DNA of 6,410 bases, from NCBI GenBank assembly GCA_937889015.1, contig CALARR010000006.1:1-6410 (forward strand), given 5' to 3'. The first letter of the stretch is position 1. The number at the start of each line of letters is the position of its first letter. The stretch comes from an uncultured Planctomycetales bacterium (GTDB lineage Bacteria > Planctomycetota > Planctomycetia > Pirellulales > Thermoguttaceae). Under the pieces are notes generated by a model. The model worked only from the letters and a program-made list of their open reading frames with translations, made no database searches and was not told the origin of the DNA. This document shows positions 1 through 4,980 of the stretch, piece after piece. The position numbers and the translations under genes were made by a program.

Positions 1-761
1 GCGAGTCTCTCGGCTACCGTCTGCCACTGCCGCTTGAGATCCGACAGTTGCTGGTCCAAGTTGAAGCGGTCGGTGCAGAAGATCACGGCTGCAGCACCAT
101 GCTGGCGGGCATTTTCCAGCTTGCGACGAAAGAGGGCGTGTTCCGAGTTTTGCGTGCCGTTGAGCACGCTGTGAGGATCAGCCTGCTGAGGTTCGTGCCG
201 GAGGATGACCACGGCTTTGCCGCGTACGTCCAGTCCAGCGTATTCGTCGAATCCCTCGGCCTTGGCGGTAATTCCGTAGCCCACGAACACCAGCGGCATG
301 TCGAGCACACCCGAACCACTGACCGAAAGAAGGGAGTAATCCTCGTCCAGCGTCAATTCGATCTGGGTTGCGCCCTCTGCACCGTGTGAACCGACAAAAC
401 GCAACCGATTGTCTGGTCCCAGTTGGGGACGATTGGGGCCAGGAAAGAGTTGAAAGGGCGTGCCGTCGCACAGATCAACGCGCAGGCCTTCGGCCGCCAT
501 ACGCCGGGCAATGTAGTCCGCCGCCAAGTCGATGCCCTTGGTGCCGATGCCGCGGCCCTGCAATTCTGGGGCGCTCAGGTAACGGGCATCGTTCGCCAGT
601 CGACCGGCGTCGCCGCGCGGTTGGGCTTGTAGCGGCCCTCCCCCCACCGCCGAAGGAGGCGACAGGACAAGGATGGCCAAGATGGCCAGGAGCCCCCAGA
701 TCGACGACTCGCGAGCTGAAAGGGCCCTACGGAACGGCCATCGCCCCCCGCCTACGAACAT
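1..761 (-). CDS. Exported M28-family aminopeptidase with PA domain, N-terminal part (truncated by left window edge)
   Basis: The visible 253 residues read through the left edge with no stop. Residues 1-20 are basic (R11, R12, R17). Residues 21-34 (IWGLLAILAILVLS) form the hydrophobic core of a signal peptide, followed by a Pro/Gly-rich stretch. From about residue 55 the sequence LANDARYLSAPELQGRGIGT is the typical opening of secreted M28 zinc aminopeptidases. A protease-associated (PA) domain follows, with LVFVGYGITA (157-166), a DEYAGLDVRGKAVVILRHE block (172-190) and HGAAAVIFCTD (221-231). In this family the zinc ligands lie beyond the PA domain, so they are outside the window and catalysis cannot be confirmed. 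The expected role is hydrolysis of peptides outside the cytoplasm. The ATG at 759-761 is chosen because the in-frame ATG at 822-824 would put about 40 residues before the signal-peptide core. Neither start has a strong ribosome binding site. The gene diverges from the receiver gene. Confidence 0.85.
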   Translation of the reverse strand, partial: MFVGGGRWPFRRALSARESSIWGLLAILAILVLSPPSAVGGGPLQAQPRGDAGRLANDARYLSAPELQGRGIGTKGIDLAADYIARRMAAEGLRVDLCDGTPFQLFPGPNRPQLGPDNRLRFVGSHGAEGATQIELTLDEDYSLLSVSGSGVLDMPLVFVGYGITAKAEGFDEYAGLDVRGKAVVILRHEPQQADPHSVLNGTQNSEHALFRRKLENARQHGAAAVIFCTDRFNLDQQLSDLKRQWQTVAERL

Positions 762-917
762 ACACCGCAGTCCAGGGGACTCCGAGCCACGTGGTCGTGG
801 GTTCTCATCGAAGGGAGAATGCATTCGCTGACCTGAGTGAGTAGATAAAGCAGATAAGAAATATAGGTTGCGTCGCAGGATTGGGACGCGGGAAAGGCCA
901 ATTGAGAAGGCGGTTTC

Positions 918-946
918 ATTTTTCAGGGAGACTGCAAAACGGTCAA
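918..946 (-). promoter_or_regulatory. Candidate leftward sigma70-type promoter for the M28 peptidase
   Basis: On the minus strand TTGACC (946-941, 5 of 6 to the -35 consensus) is followed after exactly 17 bases by AAAAAT (923-918, 4 of 6 to the -10 consensus). Transcription would start near 911 and leave a leader of about 90 to 150 bases, depending on which peptidase start is used. The -10 is poor, so this is only a candidate. Confidence 0.35.
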
Positions 947-959
947 GGAAGAAGCGGGT

Positions 960-988
960 TTGACAGTCAGGGCGGCGACGGGTATGCT
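960..988 (+). promoter_or_regulatory. Probable sigma70-type promoter for the receiver-kinase operon
   Basis: A perfect -35 hexamer TTGACA (960-965) is followed after exactly 17 bases by TATGCT (983-988), which matches 4 of 6 positions of the -10 consensus, including the important T1, A2 and T6. Transcription would start near 995, giving a leader of about 100 bases before the TTG start at 1096. It is the best promoter match in the window and correctly placed for the two-component genes. Confidence 0.6.
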
Positions 989-1054
989 TTGACCCCTCAC
1001 ATGGGCGTACCCACCTACGGCTCGTTTCCCACCTAGCCAATGAGCCGAACGCAC

Positions 1055-1071
1055 CCGGACAGGAAGTCCGG
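1055..1071 (+). promoter_or_regulatory. Small leader hairpin just upstream of the receiver ribosome binding site
   Basis: CCGGAC (1055-1060) and GTCCGG (1066-1071) form a perfect 6-bp stem around the 5-base loop AGGAA. It ends 9 bases before the AAGGAGG Shine-Dalgarno at 1081-1087. CGGACAG also occurs twice (1056-1062 and 1072-1078), so the second copy could compete for the GTCCG arm. It may influence translation or be a protein-binding repeat. It is too short to be sure. Confidence 0.3.
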
Positions 1072-1095
1072 CGGACAGTCAAGGAGGACCGGATC

Positions 1096-1479
1096 TTGCT
1101 AAACGAACCGAGTGTTTTAGTCGTCGATCGCTCGGGAGAGACGCGCGAAGTACTGGAGGCGGTGCTTGCGCGCCGCGGCATGCAGGTTCTGGGGGCCGAA
1201 GGCCCGGGGCCTGCACTGGACATGACGCGCCAGCATCGTCCGGATCTGGTCGTGCTGGACATGGAGATCGACTTACCAGAAGGTCCGCGTTCGGTGCCCT
1301 TGCGGGACCAGGCGATGGCCGAGGGACGGCCGGTGATCCTTCTGGGTCATGCGCGGCGAGAAGCTGCGGCCCGACCGGGGGAGGAATTCCTGGCCAAGCC
1401 CTATCATTACCGGGCCCTGGTTCGTAAAATCGAGGAATTGCTGGGCACAAATTCGCAAGCGCAGGGCCGGTCCGCCTGA
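1096..1479 (+). CDS. Stand-alone response regulator receiver protein
   Basis: This 127-residue protein is a single CheY-like receiver domain with no output domain. The strand-1 motif VLVVD places an acidic residue at D11. The phosphoacceptor is D55 in LVVLDME (51-57), and the conserved lysine is K101 in the LAKPY motif. Two canonical positions differ: the usual pair of acidic residues at the end of strand 1 is reduced to D11 followed by R12, and the Thr/Ser expected after strand 4 is G84 (VILLGHA). Phosphotransfer to D55 still looks possible, but magnesium binding and conformational switching may be altered. The start is TTG at 1096, set by a perfect AAGGAGG at 1081-1087 with an 8-base spacer. 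The histidine kinase starts 65 bases downstream and is its likely phosphodonor. As a lone receiver it would act by protein-protein contact or as a phosphorelay intermediate. The family call is firm; the partner is inferred. Confidence 0.88.
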   Translation: MLNEPSVLVVDRSGETREVLEAVLARRGMQVLGAEGPGPALDMTRQHRPDLVVLDMEIDLPEGPRSVPLRDQAMAEGRPVILLGHARREAAARPGEEFLAKPYHYRALVRKIEELLGTNSQAQGRSA

Positions 1480-1544
1480 GGTCGCCGCAGCCGGCCCACC
1501 AATGGGCGTCGTGGGGTCGTGGCAGGACCGGGCGGAGTCAGGAC

Positions 1545-3251
1545 GTGTCGTCGCTGTTTGTCATCCGCGGGAACGATCAAGGCGCACGCATCGAATTGGA
1601 TGAGCAGGCGGTGGGCATCGGTCGAGATGCCACGAACGTCATTCAATTGCACGACACGGAAGTCTCGCGCCAACACGCGCAACTCCGTTGGCAAGAAGGC
1701 GCCCATTGGATCAACGACGTGGGCAGTTCCAATGGGACCTACGTCAATGGCCGACGGATCACCGAGAAGCAGCGCCTGTCGAGTGGTGATCAAGTGCAGG
1801 TAGGCGGGAGCCTGATCCTGTACACAGGCCCCTCGGACGAACCGGACGAGGATCTTCTCGGATCGATCGCCATTGCTCCCTCGGGTCGGTCGTCGGATCG
1901 GTCGCACATCGTGCATTCGGTAACCCAGATGGAGGGGAACCGAATGTTTCAGATCGGCGCAGAGGCCGCGCAAAACACTTGGCTGGCGCGCGCGCGCAGC
2001 AACTTGCAGGTCATGTACCGCACCGCGTTGGCCATCAGCTACACGCTGGACATCGACCAGTTGCTGAACCGGATCATGGAGTTGATCTTTGAATGGGTGG
2101 AGGCCGACCGGGGCTGCATCATGCTCTTCGATCAGCCGAACCATCGCCTGGAGCCCAAGGCGCGCCGCACGCGACAAGGGATTCGAGAAGAGAAGATCAC
2201 GATCAGCAAGACGATTCTGGACTATGTCTTGGAGCGCAAGGAAGGGGTGCTCACCAGCGACGCGCAGCAGGACGAACGTTGGGAATCGGCGGCCAGCATT
2301 GCGCAGATGGGTATCCGCGAGGCGATTTGCGTGCCCATGCAAGGGCGATATGACGTGGTGGGGGTGATCTACATCGACACCTCGATGTCGCCCCAGGAGA
2401 TCATCCTCAAAGGCGGAGTCACGAAGTTCAAGGAAGATCACCTGAAGTTGATGATCGCCATCGCCCACCAGGCGGCCTTGGCCGTGGAAGACACGCGTTA
2501 TTACTCGGCGATGGTCCAAGCCGAGCGGTTGGCGGCGATCGGTCAGACCGTGGCGACGCTCTCGCACCACATCAAGAATATCTTGCAGGGGATACGGGGC
2601 GGCAGCTACCTGATCGAGATGGGATTGGGCGAGCACGATGAGTCGCTGATCGCCAAGGGCTGGAAGATCATGGAGAAGAACCAGCAGAAGATCTCGGCCC
2701 TGGTGATGGACATGCTGACCTTCAGCAAGGAACGCGAGCCCGATCTGGCCCCGGCCAACATGAACCAGGTCGTATCCGACGTGATCGAACTGGCGCAGGT
2801 GACCGCGGCGCAGTTGGAACTCGAACTGCAGTGGAAGCCCTGCGAGGTCATGCCAACCCTGGTTTTCGATCCGGAAGGGTTGCACCGAGCGGTGCTGAAT
2901 GTCGTTTCGAACGCGCTGGATGCGGCGAACGAGGTGGACCATCCTGGTCGGGTCGAAGTGAGCACCGAATACTCGGCCAGCGAGGGCAAGGTTCGAGTCA
3001 TCGTGCGCGACAACGGACCGGGCATTCCGGCAGAGCAGATGGACAAGATCTTCAGCCCCTTCGTGTCGTCCAAGCGCGGGCGAGGAACGGGCCTGGGTTT
3101 GCCGGTGAGTCAGAAGATCCTCAGCGAGCATGGCGGTCGCATCGAGGTCACCAGCACGCCCGAGACGGGAAGCCTGTTCGTGTTGGAATTGCCGGCGGTG
3201 CAGCCTCAGCCCAGTGGCCAAGCGACTGCCATGAATGCCGTCGAACGCTGA
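1545..3251 (+). CDS. Soluble FHA-GAF hybrid sensor histidine kinase
   Basis: The protein has 568 residues and no membrane segment, so it should be cytoplasmic. The N-terminal FHA domain (about 1-95) keeps its phosphothreonine-binding signature: GR at 26-27, S41-R42-x-H44, and SSNGTYVNG at 61-69. After a polar linker a GAF domain spans about 155-315. The dimerisation/phosphoacceptor helix pair follows (about 322-395), with H341 in LSHHIKN as the likely phosphorylated histidine. The HATPase domain carries the N box at N456 (VVSNALDA), the G1 box DNGPGIP (489-495), an F box around 502-510 and the G2 box GRGTGLGLP (512-520). All ATP-binding elements are intact, so it should be an active kinase. 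The GTG start at 1545 lies 7 bases after GGAG (1534-1537). The 65-base gap to the receiver holds only a 5-bp hairpin (1494-1507), so co-transcription is likely. The GAF ligand and the FHA partner cannot be read from the sequence. Confidence 0.93.
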   Translation: MSSLFVIRGNDQGARIELDEQAVGIGRDATNVIQLHDTEVSRQHAQLRWQEGAHWINDVGSSNGTYVNGRRITEKQRLSSGDQVQVGGSLILYTGPSDEPDEDLLGSIAIAPSGRSSDRSHIVHSVTQMEGNRMFQIGAEAAQNTWLARARSNLQVMYRTALAISYTLDIDQLLNRIMELIFEWVEADRGCIMLFDQPNHRLEPKARRTRQGIREEKITISKTILDYVLERKEGVLTSDAQQDERWESAASIAQMGIREAICVPMQGRYDVVGVIYIDTSMSPQEIILKGGVTKFKEDHLKLMIAIAHQAALAVEDTRYYSAMVQAERLAAIGQTVATLSHHIKNILQGIRGGSYLIEMGLGEHDESLIAKGWKIMEKNQQKISALVMDMLTFSKEREPDLAPANMNQVVSDVIELAQVTAAQLELELQWKPCEVMPTLVFDPEGLHRAVLNVVSNALDAANEVDHPGRVEVSTEYSASEGKVRVIVRDNGPGIPAEQMDKIFSPFVSSKRGRGTGLGLPVSQKILSEHGGRIEVTSTPETGSLFVLELPAVQPQPSGQATAMNAVER

Positions 3252-3540
3252 GTTCGACCGGGATGGTGTAAGACGTCAACTGTCGTCTGCGGGCCTATCC
3301 AAGGCTGGTTGCGCGTTGCGGCGAGGGGATGGAAGGGCATCGCCTCGGTCACAGGGGCGGTCGCCACTTGCCTTTCTCGAATCAGGCTCTAGAGTTACAA
3401 CCGAGCTTCAGAGCCGGTTTCCCAAAGCTGTCGGCGGTTCGGTCCGACTGGGCCACTCGGCCAGGCAGGGACAGTTCTGGGACAGGCTCTTGGATCAACT
3501 ACCGACAGTGCATTTGGCTCCCGTGGAGGAACGCAGTCTC
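3252..3540. other. Non-coding gap between kinase and dodecin genes
   Basis: These 289 bases carry no convincing gene. A weak 5-bp hairpin follows the kinase stop (AGACG 3271-3275 with CGTCT 3284-3288) and has no T-run. A candidate dodecin promoter is TTGCCT (3368-3373) with TAGAGT (3390-3395) at a 16-base spacing, 4 of 6 in each box. A hairpin with one bulged G lies at 3448-3464 (CTGGGCC, loop ACTC, GGCCAG). The gap length suggests that dodecin has its own promoter rather than belonging to the kinase operon. Confidence 0.35.
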
Positions 3541-3744
3541 ATGGATTCCGCGTACAAGAAGGTTGAAGTTGTTGGCACGTCCTCGAAGTCGTTCGACGAA
3601 GCCGTGGCTAATGGCGTGGCCAAGGCGGCCCAGTCCCTGCAGGGGATGAGTTGGTTCGAAGTGGCGGAACTGCGGGGAAGCATCGTTGACGGCAAGGTCC
3701 AGCAGTACCAGGCGACGATCCGCATCGGCGCGCGGCTGGAATGA
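3541..3744 (+). CDS. Dodecin (flavin-binding protein)
   Basis: This 67-residue protein matches the dodecin family along its whole length. It opens with YKKVEVVGTSSKSFDEAV (5-22), a beta strand leading into the single helix. WFEVAELRG (38-46) follows, and it ends on the strands DGKVQQYQATIRIGARLE (50-67). Family knowledge: dodecins are 65-70 residues long and assemble into hollow dodecamers that bind and buffer flavins (FMN, FAD, riboflavin or lumichrome). W38 corresponds to the tryptophan that stacks on the isoalloxazine ring, and Q57 to the glutamine that contacts it, so flavin binding should be intact. The ATG at 3541 lies 10 bases after GGAGGA (3525-3530). An in-frame start at 3235 would add about 100 residues that resemble no known protein and overlap the kinase end. 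A strong hairpin follows the stop. A link with the upstream kinase is possible but not shown. Confidence 0.93.
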   Translation: MDSAYKKVEVVGTSSKSFDEAVANGVAKAAQSLQGMSWFEVAELRGSIVDGKVQQYQATIRIGARLE

Positions 3745-3773
3745 ACCCGGGGCTTGCCTCTCGCGTAAGAGAA

Positions 3774-3804
3774 GGGTGGAACCGCGGCCCGCGCGGTCCC
3801 ACCC
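3774..3804. terminator. Strong hairpin between convergent genes, likely bidirectional terminator
   Basis: GGGTGG-A-ACCGCG (3774-3786) pairs with CGCGGT-C-CCACCC (3792-3804) around the 5-base loop GCCCG, giving 12 base pairs interrupted by one A/C mismatch. It lies 30 bases after the dodecin stop. On the plus strand a pyrimidine tract (CTCCTCT) follows. On the minus strand the mismatch becomes a G-U wobble, so the stem is continuous, and the tail reads TTCTCTT, closer to a classical terminator for the hydrolase gene coming from the right. There is no pure T-run on either side. Confidence 0.6.
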
Positions 3805-3866
3805 CTCCTCTGGATGTCCTGCCGACTTGATCGCAGGTGTCCTGCGGTGTTGCGCCGGCCCGAATT

Positions 3867-3892
3867 CCTGGTGGCCGCTCTCGGCCGCCTGG
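3867..3892. terminator. Second GC-rich hairpin between the convergent genes
   Basis: GGTGGCCG (3870-3877) pairs with CGGCCGCC (3882-3889) across the loop CTCT, with one G-U wobble on the plus strand. After a T/T mismatch, CC (3867-3868) can pair with GG (3891-3892). It lies 39 bases beyond the hydrolase stop on the minus strand, where the wobble becomes a C/A mismatch. There is no T-rich tail in either direction, so it may slow polymerase or protect a 3' end rather than terminate alone. Confidence 0.4.
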
Positions 3893-3930
3893 ACCAAGGA
3901 AATGCCCACTGCCGATGCTTACGGTACGCT

Positions 3931-4599
3931 CTAGTCGAGGGGGTCGTCGCCCTGGAGGAACGGGTTGCCGCGACGCTCCTGCGCAACGGTAGTGGGCGGA
4001 CCGTGACCGGAAAGCAGCAGAGTCTCGTCGGGCAGGACGAGGATCTTCTGTCGGATTCCCGACAGCAGTTCAGCCGTATTTCCGTCGGGGAAGTCGGTTC
4101 GGCCCACGCTGCCGGCGAAGATCACGTCGCCGACAAACGCGATCGGGGGCTGGTGGTGTTTCCAGAGGAAGACCACATGGCCGGCCGAGTGTCCTGGCAC
4201 GCCGAGCACCTGCAGATCGAATCCGGCTGCGCTGTAAGTGTCTCCCTGAGAGACAGTTACATCTGCCGGCGGGCTGGTCAGGCCGAAGTCGAAGGCGGCA
4301 GACAGGTTGAGCGCTGCATCGGTCAACTTTGGGGCGTCGGCCACCCCGATCACGATTGGACACTCTGGCCAGCGGTCCTTCAGAGCCGCATTGCCGGCGA
4401 TGTGATCCGCGTGGCCGTGGGTGTTGAGGATCGCGCCAGGAACCACCCCTAAAGAGGACATTCGAGCCAGGATTTTTTCGGGTTCCAGGCCGGGATCGAT
4501 GACGAGACAGTCGTTTCGGTTGGGCAGGCGAGCGAGATAGCAGTTCTCTTCAAAGGGGACGGAGACGACACGATCGATAAGAACCTGGGGAGTATGCAA
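3931..4599 (-). CDS. Metallo-beta-lactamase-fold hydrolase, glyoxalase II-like
   Basis: Read from the chosen start, this is a 222-residue MBL-fold hydrolase with a complete two-metal site. The signature THGHADH (60-66) supplies H61, H63, D65 and H66. H137 lies in VPGHSAGH, the bridging D158 in FVGDVIF, and H199 in LLSGHGP. The opening VVSVPFEENCYLARL and the block GSVGRTDFPDGN are typical of the short glyoxalase II-like group, which includes thioesterases acting on S-D-lactoylglutathione or other thiol esters. The substrate cannot be fixed from sequence. There is no signal peptide, so it should be cytoplasmic. The TTG at 4599-4597 is preferred because GGAGGA (4612-4607) precedes it by 7 bases and the family normally begins just before this point. 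An upstream TTG at 4662 would give 243 residues but has no good ribosome binding site. The gene converges on dodecin. Confidence 0.9.
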   Translation of the reverse strand: MHTPQVLIDRVVSVPFEENCYLARLPNRNDCLVIDPGLEPEKILARMSSLGVVPGAILNTHGHADHIAGNAALKDRWPECPIVIGVADAPKLTDAALNLSAAFDFGLTSPPADVTVSQGDTYSAAGFDLQVLGVPGHSAGHVVFLWKHHQPPIAFVGDVIFAGSVGRTDFPDGNTAELLSGIRQKILVLPDETLLLSGHGPPTTVAQERRGNPFLQGDDPLD

Positions 4600-4980
4600 A
4601 AAAGTGTCCTCCACAAGACAAGGCAGTTGCGTTAATCTGTAGGGATTACTGTTGTGGAGCAAGAGGCTTTGGCCAGGAGCTTTGGGAAAGCCTCACTCAG
4701 CTAGGAAAGCATTGTAAACCTCTTGGGGCAAATGGGCGATAAGGCGACATGGGAGGGCGTGCCGTCGCTCGCGTCTTTCTAGCACTCTAAATGAAGTTTC
4801 GTGATCTTTGGGACATGCCATCTCCGCCGCACCTTGCGGGAGGCGGCTTGAATGTAGCACAAGTGCCCCAGGATCGTGCAGGACCATTTAGCCGCTTTCG
4901 GTAACCAATTTCACGGAGGAAACGGGGTGGCGGCAAACGACACCCGCCAGTGCCCCGGCGTGACTCAAAGGAGTGAATGG
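4600..4980. other. Divergent non-coding region between the hydrolase and the secreted-protein gene
   Basis: With the preferred starts of both flanking genes this 381-base stretch is non-coding. It holds an inverted repeat (4663-4694), and just upstream of that on the minus strand a good -10-like TACAAT (4716-4711) that could start the hydrolase transcript near 4704, although no clear -35 accompanies it. A short GC hairpin occurs at 4827-4839 (CCGCA, loop CCT, TGCGG). I find no convincing plus-strand promoter for the gene at 4981. A 64-codon minus-strand reading frame (4887-4693) is present but not supported as a gene. AAAGGAG at 4967-4973 is the ribosome binding site of the next gene. Confidence 0.45.
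4663..4694. promoter_or_regulatory. Perfect 8-bp inverted repeat in the hydrolase leader
   Basis: GAGGCTTT (4663-4670) is perfectly complementary to AAAGCCTC (4687-4694). Inside, CCA (4673-4675) can pair with TGG (4683-4685), giving an 8+3-bp structure. On the minus strand it begins about 10 bases after the start predicted from TACAAT (4716-4711), so it would fold at the very 5' end of the hydrolase mRNA. It could instead be an operator palindrome. It lacks a T-run and does not follow a gene end, so a terminator is unlikely. Confidence 0.35.

Larger units (their letters stand above)
762..1095. other. Divergent intergenic control region
   Basis: This 334-base gap separates the leftward peptidase gene from the rightward receiver gene. 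It contains a strong rightward promoter (960-988), a weaker leftward candidate (918-946), and a roughly 100-base leader before the receiver start. An alternative leftward -10 (TATATT, 865-860) lies closer to the peptidase but lacks a good -35. A tandem 9-base repeat (TAGATAAAG at 842-850, CAGATAAGA at 851-859) sits in the locally AT-rich part and could be an operator. I see no coding potential here beyond the possible longer peptidase N-terminus (ATG at 822-824). Confidence 0.6.

Noticed and set aside
368..844. 158-codon plus-strand reading frame at the left end
   Set aside because: It lies opposite the M28 peptidase, whose minus-strand product has a signal peptide and recognisable M28/PA motifs. 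The plus-strand product is Arg/Pro-rich and unlike any protein I know.
1079..1450. 123-codon minus-strand reading frame opposite the receiver gene
   Set aside because: Very Pro/Arg/Ala-rich with no domain, while the plus strand has a perfect ribosome binding site and receiver motifs.
1407..3221. 604-codon antisense reading frame across the kinase gene
   Set aside because: Its codons are in exact register with the kinase codons, so it is open only because the GC-rich kinase gene avoids TTA, CTA and TCA in that span. The translation is a His/Gln/Arg/Leu-rich mixture with no domain, whereas the plus strand encodes a complete kinase.
3271..3288. Short hairpin after the kinase stop as a terminator
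   Set aside because: Only 5 base pairs with an 8-base loop and no T-run, too weak to call.
3235..3540. N-terminal extension of dodecin to an ATG at 3235
   Set aside because: The extension would triple the size of a protein family that is uniformly about 65-70 residues. It overlaps the kinase end, and a good ribosome binding site precedes the ATG at 3541.
3814..4452. 212-codon plus-strand reading frame opposite the hydrolase gene
   Set aside because: The minus strand encodes a complete MBL-fold hydrolase with all metal ligands. The plus-strand product has no recognisable domain.
4693..4887. 64-codon minus-strand frame upstream of the hydrolase gene
   Set aside because: It has an ATG but no good ribosome binding site, its codon use is unlike the neighbours, and I recognise no family. 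Its end overlaps the inverted repeat. Conservation in relatives would be needed to revive it.
4876..4980. N-terminal extension of the DUF1571-like protein to a GTG at 4876
   Set aside because: It would place 35 residues before the signal peptide, and the ATG at 4981 has a well-spaced AAAGGAG.
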